DNA from: an uncultured Sphingomonas sp.
GTDB taxonomy: Bacteria > Pseudomonadota > Alphaproteobacteria > Sphingomonadales > Sphingomonadaceae
Direction: 5' to 3'
Length of the DNA: 64,000 nucleotides
Assembly (NCBI GenBank): GCA_913775795.1
Contig: CAJYLT010000031.1
Coordinates: forward strand, 19,124 to 83,123
Part shown: piece by piece, positions 26,620-34,130 of the stretch
Position numbering within the stretch: position 1 is the first letter of the stretch
How the letters are laid out: each line of letters begins with the position of its first letter
Program-made: the position numbers and the translations under genes
Notes under the pieces: model-generated
Told to the model about the DNA's origin: nothing
Seen by the model: the letters and a program-made list of their open reading frames with translations, nothing else
The model's database searches: none

Positions 26620-28485
26620 GTGGATCCCCGCCTGCTCTCCGCCTATAACGACGAACTGACCTACCTGCGCGAGGCGTCGCGCGAATTCGCCGCCGAGCAT
26701 GAGGCGGTGGCCGGCCGCCTCGGCCTTAATACGCCCAGTGACCCGGACCCGTATGTCGAGCGCCTGTTGGAGGGGGTCGCGTTTCTCAGCGCGCGGGTGC
26801 AGCTCAAGCTTCAGGACCAGTTCCCCGATTTCACCAAGGCGTTGCTGCAGGCGATCCAGCCGCAATATCTGGCGCCGACGCCGTCGATCTGCATCGCGGC
26901 CTTCGAACCGCACGAGGGCGATCCCGCACTGATCCAGGGATGCGCGATCCCGCGGCTGACTGCGCTCGCCGCCGCGGCGACGGGGCACGGCGATGCGACG
27001 GTGACGTTCCGGACCGGCCATGACGTGACGCTGTGGCCGCTGCGCATCGTCCAGGCGGAGTATCTGGCGACCCGCGCCGCCGTCGCGACGTTCGCCGCGG
27101 CGGCAGGCGTGGTGGCCGAGGCGGGCCTTCGCGTCCGCTTCGAGGCGACGGGGGGGGCGGCGCTCGCGCAATTGCCCATCGAGCGGTTGCCGATCCACCT
27201 GGCGGGGGGCGAGGCGACGCCGGGCGAACTCTATCGCCAGATGATCGGCGACACGCTGGCGGTGGTCGCGCGTGATCCCGCCGCGGCGGACGGATCGGCG
27301 GGCTGGACCATGCTCCCGCTGCCCGAGCAGCTGGGCTTCGCCGATGACGAGGCACTACTCCCCGCCGACCAGCGCAGCTTTCGCGGCTATCGATTGCTCA
27401 CCGAGTATTTCGCCTGCCCCGAACGGTTTCTGTTCGTCGCGCTGCCCGCGCTTCGCCGGGCCTTCGCCCGGTGCGAGGGGGCATGCGACGTGGTTCTGCT
27501 GTTCCGCCGTGCGGTACCGGCGCTTTCGGGCGCGGTGGCCCCGAATGCGCTTCGCCTGTTCGCGGCGCCGGCGATCAACCTGTTCGAGAAGCAGCTCGGC
27601 CGCGTCACCGTGAAGCGGGAGGTGCACGAGCATCATGTCGTCCCCGACCGCACCCGGCCGCTGGATTTTGAGGTGTTCCGGCTGCTCGACGTGCGTGCCT
27701 ACGGCGCCGACAATCGCGACGCGCGGGAAGTGGCGCCGATGTACGCCCTCGGTGCGCAGCTGCACGACTGGCGCGATGCGCTGTTCTACAGCGTGCGGCT
27801 GACCCAGCGGCGACTGTCGACCCGCGAACAGCGCAGCCGTCGGCGCAGCGATTATGCCGGCACGGAGATGTGGCTGAGCCTGACCGCGCCGGGCGATCCT
27901 GCGCGGCTCGACGACGTGCGCGAATTGGCGGTGCGGGCGCTGGTCACCAATCGCGAGCTGCCGGAACTGCTGACCTTCAGCGGCGACCATCACCTGACCG
28001 CCAGCGGCGTACCCGCGCGCGCGATCGCCGTGGTGCGCGCACCGACGCGACCGCGTCCGCCGATGGGACTGTCGAGCGCGGCCTGGCAGGTGATCGCGCA
28101 CCTGACGCCCAACCACATGACGCTCGCGCCCGAGGATGGCGAGGATCCGACGACGCTGCGCGACCACTTGGCGCTTTACGGCCGGACCGACGATCCGGCG
28201 GCGCGGCGACAGGTCAACGGCATCCTAGCGGTGCGATCACGCGCGATCACGCGCCGGGTGGGGTGGATGGACCGAACGGCAGTCGCCCGCGGACGACAGA
28301 TCCGCGTGCGCCTCGACGACGGGGCGTTCGATCGCGGGCGCATGTTCCTGTTCGGCGCGGTGCTGGAGCGGTTTCTGGCCGAGTTCGCGACCGTCAACGC
28401 CTTTACCGAAACGCATTTTCATTCCGCTGACGAGGGGGAGATCGCCGCATGGCCCGCGCGGATCGGCCGTCGTCCGATCATCTGA
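26620..28485 (+). CDS. tssF: T6SS baseplate subunit TssF
   Basis: 621 residues from GTG 26620. The opening MDPRLLSAYNDELTYLREASREF and VERLLEGVAFLSARVQLKLQDQFPDFT (given here in parts) are the TssF/ImpG hallmark. The length is typical. TssF and TssG form the baseplate wedge. The 3' end overlaps the tssG start by 37 bases. Confidence 0.95.
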   Translation: MDPRLLSAYNDELTYLREASREFAAEHEAVAGRLGLNTPSDPDPYVERLLEGVAFLSARVQLKLQDQFPDFTKALLQAIQPQYLAPTPSICIAAFEPHEGDPALIQGCAIPRLTALAAAATGHGDATVTFRTGHDVTLWPLRIVQAEYLATRAAVATFAAAAGVVAEAGLRVRFEATGGAALAQLPIERLPIHLAGGEATPGELYRQMIGDTLAVVARDPAAADGSAGWTMLPLPEQLGFADDEALLPADQRSFRGYRLLTEYFACPERFLFVALPALRRAFARCEGACDVVLLFRRAVPALSGAVAPNALRLFAAPAINLFEKQLGRVTVKREVHEHHVVPDRTRPLDFEVFRLLDVRAYGADNRDAREVAPMYALGAQLHDWRDALFYSVRLTQRRLSTREQRSRRRSDYAGTEMWLSLTAPGDPARLDDVRELAVRALVTNRELPELLTFSGDHHLTASGVPARAIAVVRAPTRPRPPMGLSSAAWQVIAHLTPNHMTLAPEDGEDPTTLRDHLALYGRTDDPAARRQVNGILAVRSRAITRRVGWMDRTAVARGRQIRVRLDDGAFDRGRMFLFGAVLERFLAEFATVNAFTETHFHSADEGEIAAWPARIGRRPII

Positions 28486-29477
28486 CCTTCCTCGCCGACG
28501 CGGCCGCCGCGCCGCGGCGCTGGGAGCCGTTCGCGCTGCTTCGCGGGGCGGAGGCGCGCGCTGCCGGTCGCCCGCGCATCGGCCGTGCGCGCCTGCCCGG
28601 CGAGGACGTGGTCGCCGTCGTTCAGGACCCGGCGCCCGGCTTTGCCCCCGCTGCCATCGTGGGAATCGAGCCTGCGCCGGTATCGGGCGGCTATCGCATC
28701 GTCGGCCGCTGGTTCGGGCTGCTGGGATCGATGGGGCCGATGCCGCTCCACCTGTCCGAATATGCCGCGTGGGAAGCGCGCTATGCCAAGGCGCGGCCGT
28801 TCGGCCGGTTCCTCGACCTGCTCGCCCGGCGGATGCAGCATTTCTTCTATCGCGCGTGGGCGGATGCCGAACCGGCGGTGCAGGCCGACCGTCCGGACGA
28901 CGACCGCTTCGCGCGCTATCTCTCGCAGCTGACGGGCGCGGGCGAGGGCGTCCGCCTGCACGCCGCCTGGCCGGCAGAGGCGCGGCTTGCCTATGCCGCG
29001 CTGTTCGCGTCGCGTCGTAGCGCGACCGGCCTCGAGGATGCGCTGGCGCACCTCATCGGCGCGCCGGTCCATGTCCTCGAATATCAGCCGCGCCATCGTG
29101 AGCTCGAGCCGGGCGACCGCAGCCGCCTGGGCCGCGCGACGGCCGGATTGGGCGCGGGTGCGATGCTGGGCCACCGCGTCCGCACCGTCACCGATGCGTT
29201 CCGCATCGTCATTCGCGTGCCTGATGCGACTGCCTACCGCGCGCTGCTGCCCACCGGACGGCGGCATCGGGTGGTAGCCGAGGCACTCGACGCCTTCGCC
29301 CCCGCGCATCTCGAATGGGACATCGCGCTCGACATCGCGCGAGAGGCGGCACCGCCCGCGCGGCTCGACGGGCGTACCCAGCTTGGCTGGACGAGCTGGG
29401 TCGTGCCGATGCGCGGCCCGGCTCGCCGGCGCGACGCCCATCTGCGGCGGACATCTTCGGGGAGAATGGCATCATGA
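28449..29477 (+). CDS. tssG: T6SS baseplate subunit TssG
   Basis: 342 residues from ATG 28449, inside the end of tssF. Family motifs include GLLGSMGPMPLHLSEYA, FLDLLARRMQHFFYRAW and the C-terminal RTQLGWTSWV. TssG (ImpH) clamps the TssF-TssE-TssK wedge. The tail after TSWV is Arg-rich and probably disordered. The stop overlaps the clpV start (ATGA). Confidence 0.94.
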   Translation: MARADRPSSDHLTFLADAAAAPRRWEPFALLRGAEARAAGRPRIGRARLPGEDVVAVVQDPAPGFAPAAIVGIEPAPVSGGYRIVGRWFGLLGSMGPMPLHLSEYAAWEARYAKARPFGRFLDLLARRMQHFFYRAWADAEPAVQADRPDDDRFARYLSQLTGAGEGVRLHAAWPAEARLAYAALFASRRSATGLEDALAHLIGAPVHVLEYQPRHRELEPGDRSRLGRATAGLGAGAMLGHRVRTVTDAFRIVIRVPDATAYRALLPTGRRHRVVAEALDAFAPAHLEWDIALDIAREAAPPARLDGRTQLGWTSWVVPMRGPARRRDAHLRRTSSGRMAS

Positions 29478-32167
29478 GCGAGATCAGCCGCGCGAGCCTG
29501 TTCGGCCGCCTCAACACGACCACGCTGAAGGCGGTGGAAACCGCCACTGGCTTCTGCCGGATGCGCGGCAATCCCTATGTCGAGCTGGTCCACTGGCTGC
29601 ACGTCCTGCTTCAGGATCCGGCAAACGATGTCGGCCGGCTGCGTATCGCCTTCGGCCTCGACGAGGCGCGGATGGCGAAGGACGTGCTCGCCGCGCTCGA
29701 CGCACTGCCGCGCGGCGCGACCGCGGTGTCGGACTTCTCGCCCCAGATCGAGGAGGCGGTCGAGAAGGGCTGGCTGTTCGCTTCGCTCCAGTTCGGCGCG
29801 GCCAAGGTGCGCAGCGCCCACCTCGTCTATGCGATGCTCAAGACGCCGACGCTGCGCAACGCGCTCTACGCGTTGTCGGGTGAGTGGAAGAAGGTGAACG
29901 CCGACAAGCTGGGGGAGGGACTGGAAACCGTCTGCCATGCCTCCAGCGAGACGACCGAGACGGCCGCCGCGTCGCGACCGGGGCCGGCGGGCGGCGAGGA
30001 TGCCGGCCCGGGCCAGACCGGCGTTACCGGCAACGACGCGCTCGACCGCTTCTCGATCGACCTGACCGCGCGGGCCAGATCGGGTGAGATCGACCGCATC
30101 GTCGGCCGCGACGCCGAGATCCGCCAGGTCGTCGACATCCTGCTGCGCCGGCGCCAGAACAACCCGATCCTCGTTGGCGAGGCAGGGGTGGGCAAGACCG
30201 CGGTGGTCGAGGGCTTCGCACGCCGGATCGCCGATGGCGACGTGCCGCCCGCCCTGCGCAACGTCACGCTGCGCGCGCTCGATATCGGCCTGCTTCAGGC
30301 GGGCGCCAGCGTGAAGGGCGAGTTCGAGAAGCGGCTGCGCGACGTGATCGACGCGGTCGAGCAGTCGGCCGAACCGATTATCCTCTTCATCGACGAGGCG
30401 CATACGCTGGTCGGGGCGGGGGGACAGGCGGGGACGGGCGATGCCGCCAACCTCTTGAAACCGGCACTGGCACGCGGCCGACTGCGGACGATCGCGGCGA
30501 CGACCTATGCCGAATATCGCCAGTATTTCGAAAAGGACCCCGCGCTCACCCGCCGGTTCCAGACCGTCGACGTGGGCGAGCCGGAGGTCGGGCCCGCAGT
30601 GGCGATGATCCGGTCGGTCGCGCCGATGATGGAGGCGCATCACGGCGTCGTCGTGCTGGACGAGGCGGTGGACGCCGCCGTCCGCTTGTCGCAGCGATAC
30701 ATTCCGGCACGCCAACTGCCTGACAAGGCGGTGAGCCTGCTCGATACCGCCTGCGCGCGCGTCGCCGTGTCCCAGCATGCCATTCCCGCGCCGGTCGAGG
30801 ATCGCCGCCGGCGCGTCGAGCTGCTCGGCGTCGAGCGCGAGATCGCGGTGCGCGAGGCAGAAAACCAATATGGCAGCGCCGATCGCGCGGCCAAGCTGGA
30901 TGTCGAGATCGCCGCCGCGACGGAGGCGCTGGATGCCGCCGAGGCGAAATGGGCGCGGGAGAAGGCCGCATTCGAAACCGTCCGCACCGCCCGCGACGCG
31001 CTGGTCGCCGCGCGGGGCGAGGGCGATCGCGAGGCGGCCGAGGATGCGGAGGCGACGCTGGCGCTTGCGGTGGCGGGGATGCGGGAGGCCGGGGGCGACG
31101 CGCCGATGGTGTTCGGCGTTGCCGATGCCGACGCGGTCGCCAGCGTGGTCGGCGACTGGACGGGCATCCCGGTCGGCCGGATGGTCAAGGACGAGATCGC
31201 CAGCGTCCTGACGATCGCCGACCAGTTGAAGGCGCGCGTGATCGGTCAGGACCACGCGATGGACGCGATCGCCAAGCGCATCCAGACCAGTCGCGCCAAG
31301 CTCGACAATCCGAACAAGCCCGTCGGCGTGTTCATGCTGTGCGGCCCGTCGGGGGTCGGCAAGACCGAAACCGCGCATGCGCTTTCCGAACTGCTCTATT
31401 CTGGCGACGACAGCCTGATCGTCATCAACATGAGCGAGTTTCAGGAAGCGCATACCGTCTCGACGCTGAAGGGCGCGCCGGCGGGCTATGTCGGTTACGG
31501 CCAGGGCGGCGTTCTGACCGAGGCGGTGCGGCGCCGGCCCTATTCGGTGGTCCTCCTCGACGAAGTCGAAAAGGCACATCCCGACGTCCACGAGATGTTT
31601 TTCCAGGTGTTCGACAAGGGGTTCATGAACGACAGCGAGGGGCGGTTCATCGATTTCAAGAACACGCTGATCCTATTGACCAGCAACGTCGGCACCGACC
31701 TCGTCATGAGCCTGAGCGAAGACGAGGAGATGAAGCCCGAGCCGGAGGGGCTGGCGACGGCGGTGCGCCCCGAACTGCTAAAGGTGTTCCCGCCCGCGCT
31801 GCTCGGGCGGCTGCTCGTGCTGCCATATTATCCGCTGTCGCCGACGATGCTGTCCGGCATCGTCCGCCTCCAGCTCGACCGCGTGGTGCGGCGCGTGCGC
31901 GACAATCACGGCATCGCGCTGACCTATGGCCAGGACGTGATCCACCATATCGTCGCACGCTGCACCGAGGTCGCGAGCGGCGGCCGAATGATCGACGCGA
32001 TCCTGACCAACACGATGCTCCCCGACATGTCGATCGCACTGCTCGAGCGCCAAATGCGGGGGGAGGAAGTGACCGCGATCGAGGTGGGGATCGAGGGGGA
32101 GCGGATTGACTTCCAATTCCGCGGCGCTGCGAGATCTCCGAGCCGGGATAGCTGCCTTACCATTTGA
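29474..32167 (+). CDS. clpV: T6SS sheath-disassembly ATPase TssH (ClpV)
   Basis: 897 residues. A ClpN-like double repeat (about 10-150) is followed by two AAA+ modules. Module 1 has Walker A GEAGVGKT (from residue 235) and Walker B ILFIDEAHT. A ClpB/V-type middle coiled coil (about 450-540) follows. Module 2 has Walker A GPSGVGKTE (from residue 624) and Walker B VVLLDEVEKAH, and includes the GYVGYGQGG pore-loop region. ClpV recycles contracted TssBC sheath. After the usual beta-strand ending (IDFQFRG) an extra tail of about 14 residues runs into DNA whose composition starts to change, so the extreme 3' end may have been altered by a nearby insertion. Confidence 0.96.
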   Translation: MSEISRASLFGRLNTTTLKAVETATGFCRMRGNPYVELVHWLHVLLQDPANDVGRLRIAFGLDEARMAKDVLAALDALPRGATAVSDFSPQIEEAVEKGWLFASLQFGAAKVRSAHLVYAMLKTPTLRNALYALSGEWKKVNADKLGEGLETVCHASSETTETAAASRPGPAGGEDAGPGQTGVTGNDALDRFSIDLTARARSGEIDRIVGRDAEIRQVVDILLRRRQNNPILVGEAGVGKTAVVEGFARRIADGDVPPALRNVTLRALDIGLLQAGASVKGEFEKRLRDVIDAVEQSAEPIILFIDEAHTLVGAGGQAGTGDAANLLKPALARGRLRTIAATTYAEYRQYFEKDPALTRRFQTVDVGEPEVGPAVAMIRSVAPMMEAHHGVVVLDEAVDAAVRLSQRYIPARQLPDKAVSLLDTACARVAVSQHAIPAPVEDRRRRVELLGVEREIAVREAENQYGSADRAAKLDVEIAAATEALDAAEAKWAREKAAFETVRTARDALVAARGEGDREAAEDAEATLALAVAGMREAGGDAPMVFGVADADAVASVVGDWTGIPVGRMVKDEIASVLTIADQLKARVIGQDHAMDAIAKRIQTSRAKLDNPNKPVGVFMLCGPSGVGKTETAHALSELLYSGDDSLIVINMSEFQEAHTVSTLKGAPAGYVGYGQGGVLTEAVRRRPYSVVLLDEVEKAHPDVHEMFFQVFDKGFMNDSEGRFIDFKNTLILLTSNVGTDLVMSLSEDEEMKPEPEGLATAVRPELLKVFPPALLGRLLVLPYYPLSPTMLSGIVRLQLDRVVRRVRDNHGIALTYGQDVIHHIVARCTEVASGGRMIDAILTNTMLPDMSIALLERQMRGEEVTAIEVGIEGERIDFQFRGAARSPSRDSCLTI

Positions 32168-32195
32168 CCGCTACGCAATCTGACGGGAATTCGAC

Positions 32196-32603
32196 ATGTC
32201 ACACCTCCAGTCATTCAAGCCTTCGGAAATATTCCTGAGTGCCGAAGAGGCATATGCCGTTTTGAAATTCTATTGGCCAGACCTCAAGGTCAAGCAGAGC
32301 GACCTGAACGAGTCGGACGTCGAATATGCGCAAGGCCTGTTGGTCGAGGGCATCGATGCGTCGTACAAGATGGGCTACGCGCATCTTATATTCGACTGCT
32401 TTTTCATGAAACCACCGGGCAGCTTCGTCCAGGTCAACAAGATGGTTAGGTCATTCCTGAAGAAAGCGGCCAAGCACTGGTTCAGGCACATTCAAGCTGG
32501 AAACGACTTGAACGATGCAAAGATCTATAACGCCGTCCGGGGCGTGATCGCGCTCAACTTCCGGTCCGACGCCATCATCCGGTTTACGATCGACAAGCAA
32601 TAG
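32196..32603 (+). CDS. Unrecognised 135-residue protein, low GC
   Basis: I do not recognise this protein. It has no signal peptide or membrane helix. The sequence is aromatic-rich and helical (AYAVLKFYWPDL, HLIFDCFFMKPPG, FLKKAAKHWFRHI), with an Asp/Lys ending. Base composition is unlike its neighbours: three hand-counted 60-base rows (32221, 32281, 32401) total 90/180 G+C, while a row inside clpV (31741) gives 45/60. Codons such as ATA and TTG also appear. It starts 28 bases after clpV and precedes the PAAR gene. A transferred orphan effector, immunity or adaptor protein is possible; nothing in the sequence decides. Confidence 0.75.
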   Translation: MSHLQSFKPSEIFLSAEEAYAVLKFYWPDLKVKQSDLNESDVEYAQGLLVEGIDASYKMGYAHLIFDCFFMKPPGSFVQVNKMVRSFLKKAAKHWFRHIQAGNDLNDAKIYNAVRGVIALNFRSDAIIRFTIDKQ

Positions 32604-32691
32604 CCCGGACGATCCGTGCTGGGTCGGATCAGCTACGATCGCAATCCGGCTGATCCGATCGCCCTCTATATCATCATGGAACGTCGAGCCC

Positions 32692-33228
32692 ATGCCCGCC
32701 ACCCCCGCCGCGCGCCTGACCGACATGCATGTCTGCCCGATGGTGACGCCGGGCACGCCGCCAATCCCGCATGTCGGTGGGCCGATCAGCGGGCCGTGCG
32801 CGCCGACCGTCATCATCGGCGGGCTGCCCGCCGCTCGTATCGGGGACATGGCGGTGTGCGTGGGACCGCCGGATGCGATCACGATGGGATCGGCGACCGT
32901 CGTCACTTCTGGGATGCCGCAAGCGCGGATCAGCGATGCGTGCGCGCACGGGGGCAAGATCGTCGCGGGCTGTCCCACGGTAATCGTCGGCGATGCCTCC
33001 GGCGGGGGCGGCGGCGGGGCGGGCGGGGCGGGACGGACCGCTACCGCCGATATGAGCGCCTATCAGGGCTTCGCTTCGATCGCCGCGGCGGAGGCGGTGA
33101 AGATGACGCAGAACCTGATCGCCGCGGCTCGTCACGGCACGCCGTTCTGCGAAATCTGCTACCGGAACGCCAGGGCGCGGGGGGTGGGCGAGGGCGAAGC
33201 GCAGGCGATCGGACGCGCCAATGGGTGA
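32692..33228 (+). CDS. PAAR-domain spike-tip protein with short Cys-containing C-terminal extension
   Basis: 178 residues. The PAAR repeat domain covers about 1-100: ARLTDMHVCPM, GGPISGPCAPTVIIGG, ARIGDMAVC, ARISDACAHGG, VAGCPTVIVG, with the His and Cys residues expected for zinc binding. A Gly linker (about 102-114) joins a tail of about 65 residues with an FCEIC motif (Cys153, Cys156) and no enzyme signature. The tail may bind the cargo or chaperone encoded next, since its stop overlaps the start of the DUF4123 gene by eight bases. PAAR proteins sharpen VgrG and carry effectors. Confidence 0.93.
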   Translation: MPATPAARLTDMHVCPMVTPGTPPIPHVGGPISGPCAPTVIIGGLPAARIGDMAVCVGPPDAITMGSATVVTSGMPQARISDACAHGGKIVAGCPTVIVGDASGGGGGGAGGAGRTATADMSAYQGFASIAAAEAVKMTQNLIAAARHGTPFCEICYRNARARGVGEGEAQAIGRANG

Positions 33229-33721
33229 GGCGGTGCAGACCTATGCGCTCGTCGATCTGGCGGCGGCGCCCGCGCTTCTGTCGCTGGTGCTGGCAGCGGT
33301 CGAGCGCGGCGCGGCGCACCCGCTGTTCGAGGGGCCGATCGAGCCGATGGTGGCACGGGTCTCTCCCTATATCGTCGATCCGGCGCGGGCGGGTGGGCTG
33401 CTCGATCACTGGCGCATACACGGACGACGCTGCCCCTGGGGCATCCTGATCGAGACGCCGTTGCCGCCGGCATCCGCGCGTCGCCATGTTCGGCGCTTCC
33501 TTCAGGTGCGCCTGCCCGACGGCACGGGACCCGTGTTGATGCGGCTTTGGGACCCGCGAGTGCTCGGCCCGTTCCTTCGTCATCTTGATCCGGCACAGCA
33601 TGCGCGCGTGTTCGCACAGCCGATAGCATTTTGCTGGGAAGAGAACGGCCGATGGCATCGCTGTACTGCGAACGGCATCCACGCGTTGGCTGACGCGATG
33701 CCGGGGACGCAAGCGGCATGA
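33221..33721 (+). CDS. DUF4123-type T6SS effector chaperone/adaptor
   Basis: 166 residues, ATG inside the end of the PAAR gene. The layout fits DUF4123: YALVDLAAAPALL near the start; EPMVARVSPYIVD; HVRRFLQVRLPDG followed by LMRLWDPRVLGPFL; and a C-terminal FCWEENGRWHRC. DUF4123 proteins (Tap-1/TEC) load specific effectors onto VgrG or PAAR and are normally encoded beside their cargo. Here the downstream unknown proteins are therefore the cargo candidates. Confidence 0.85.
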   Translation: MGEAVQTYALVDLAAAPALLSLVLAAVERGAAHPLFEGPIEPMVARVSPYIVDPARAGGLLDHWRIHGRRCPWGILIETPLPPASARRHVRRFLQVRLPDGTGPVLMRLWDPRVLGPFLRHLDPAQHARVFAQPIAFCWEENGRWHRCTANGIHALADAMPGTQAA

Positions 33722-33791
33722 GCCGTCCAGCGCCCGTCGCGCCTGATCGGCACCAGCCGGAAGCCGCCCGCCCGGATCGGCGGGCAGAGTC

Positions 33792-34130
33792 ATGCTGACG
33801 ATCAACGCGGCGCAATTCGGCGCGTTCGCCGACGCGCGGCGGACCGCGCTGGCGACCCGCATCGGCGACTGGCTGGCGACGGAACTGCGCGGGACCGGCG
33901 GCGGATCTGCCCTTGGGGAACTGGTCGCGATCGTTGGTGATGCGGAGGCGGCGGGCATCGCCTCGGATCGCGACTGCGCGCTCTACGCCTTGCTCCTGCT
34001 ATCGCAAGGGACCGACTGGCGCGCCACGCGGGCACAGCCCCCGGTGACCGCGATCCTGGACAATCAGGAGCTCAACGCCCGCTCGAAACTGGCGCAGTTG
34101 GCCGATCGGCTGGCGAAGGACGCGCGCTGA
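33792..34130 (+). CDS. Unrecognised 112-residue protein in T6SS cargo module
   Basis: I do not recognise it. It is Ala/Leu-rich and mostly helical (FADARRTALATRIGDWLATEL, here 21 residues shortened: FADARRTALATRIGDW), with no signal peptide or membrane helix. It is acidic in the middle and basic at the end. It lies between the DUF4123 gene and the large unknown gene, whose ATG follows its stop directly (TGAATG). A small cargo co-chaperone is one possibility. The short reading frame 33718-33798 bridges it to the DUF4123 stop. Confidence 0.7.
   Translation: MLTINAAQFGAFADARRTALATRIGDWLATELRGTGGGSALGELVAIVGDAEAAGIASDRDCALYALLLLSQGTDWRATRAQPPVTAILDNQELNARSKLAQLADRLAKDAR

Noticed and set aside
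29234..31591. Long minus-strand open frame opposite clpV
   Set aside because: clpV is certain from its AAA+ motifs, and the antisense frame shows no recognisable features.
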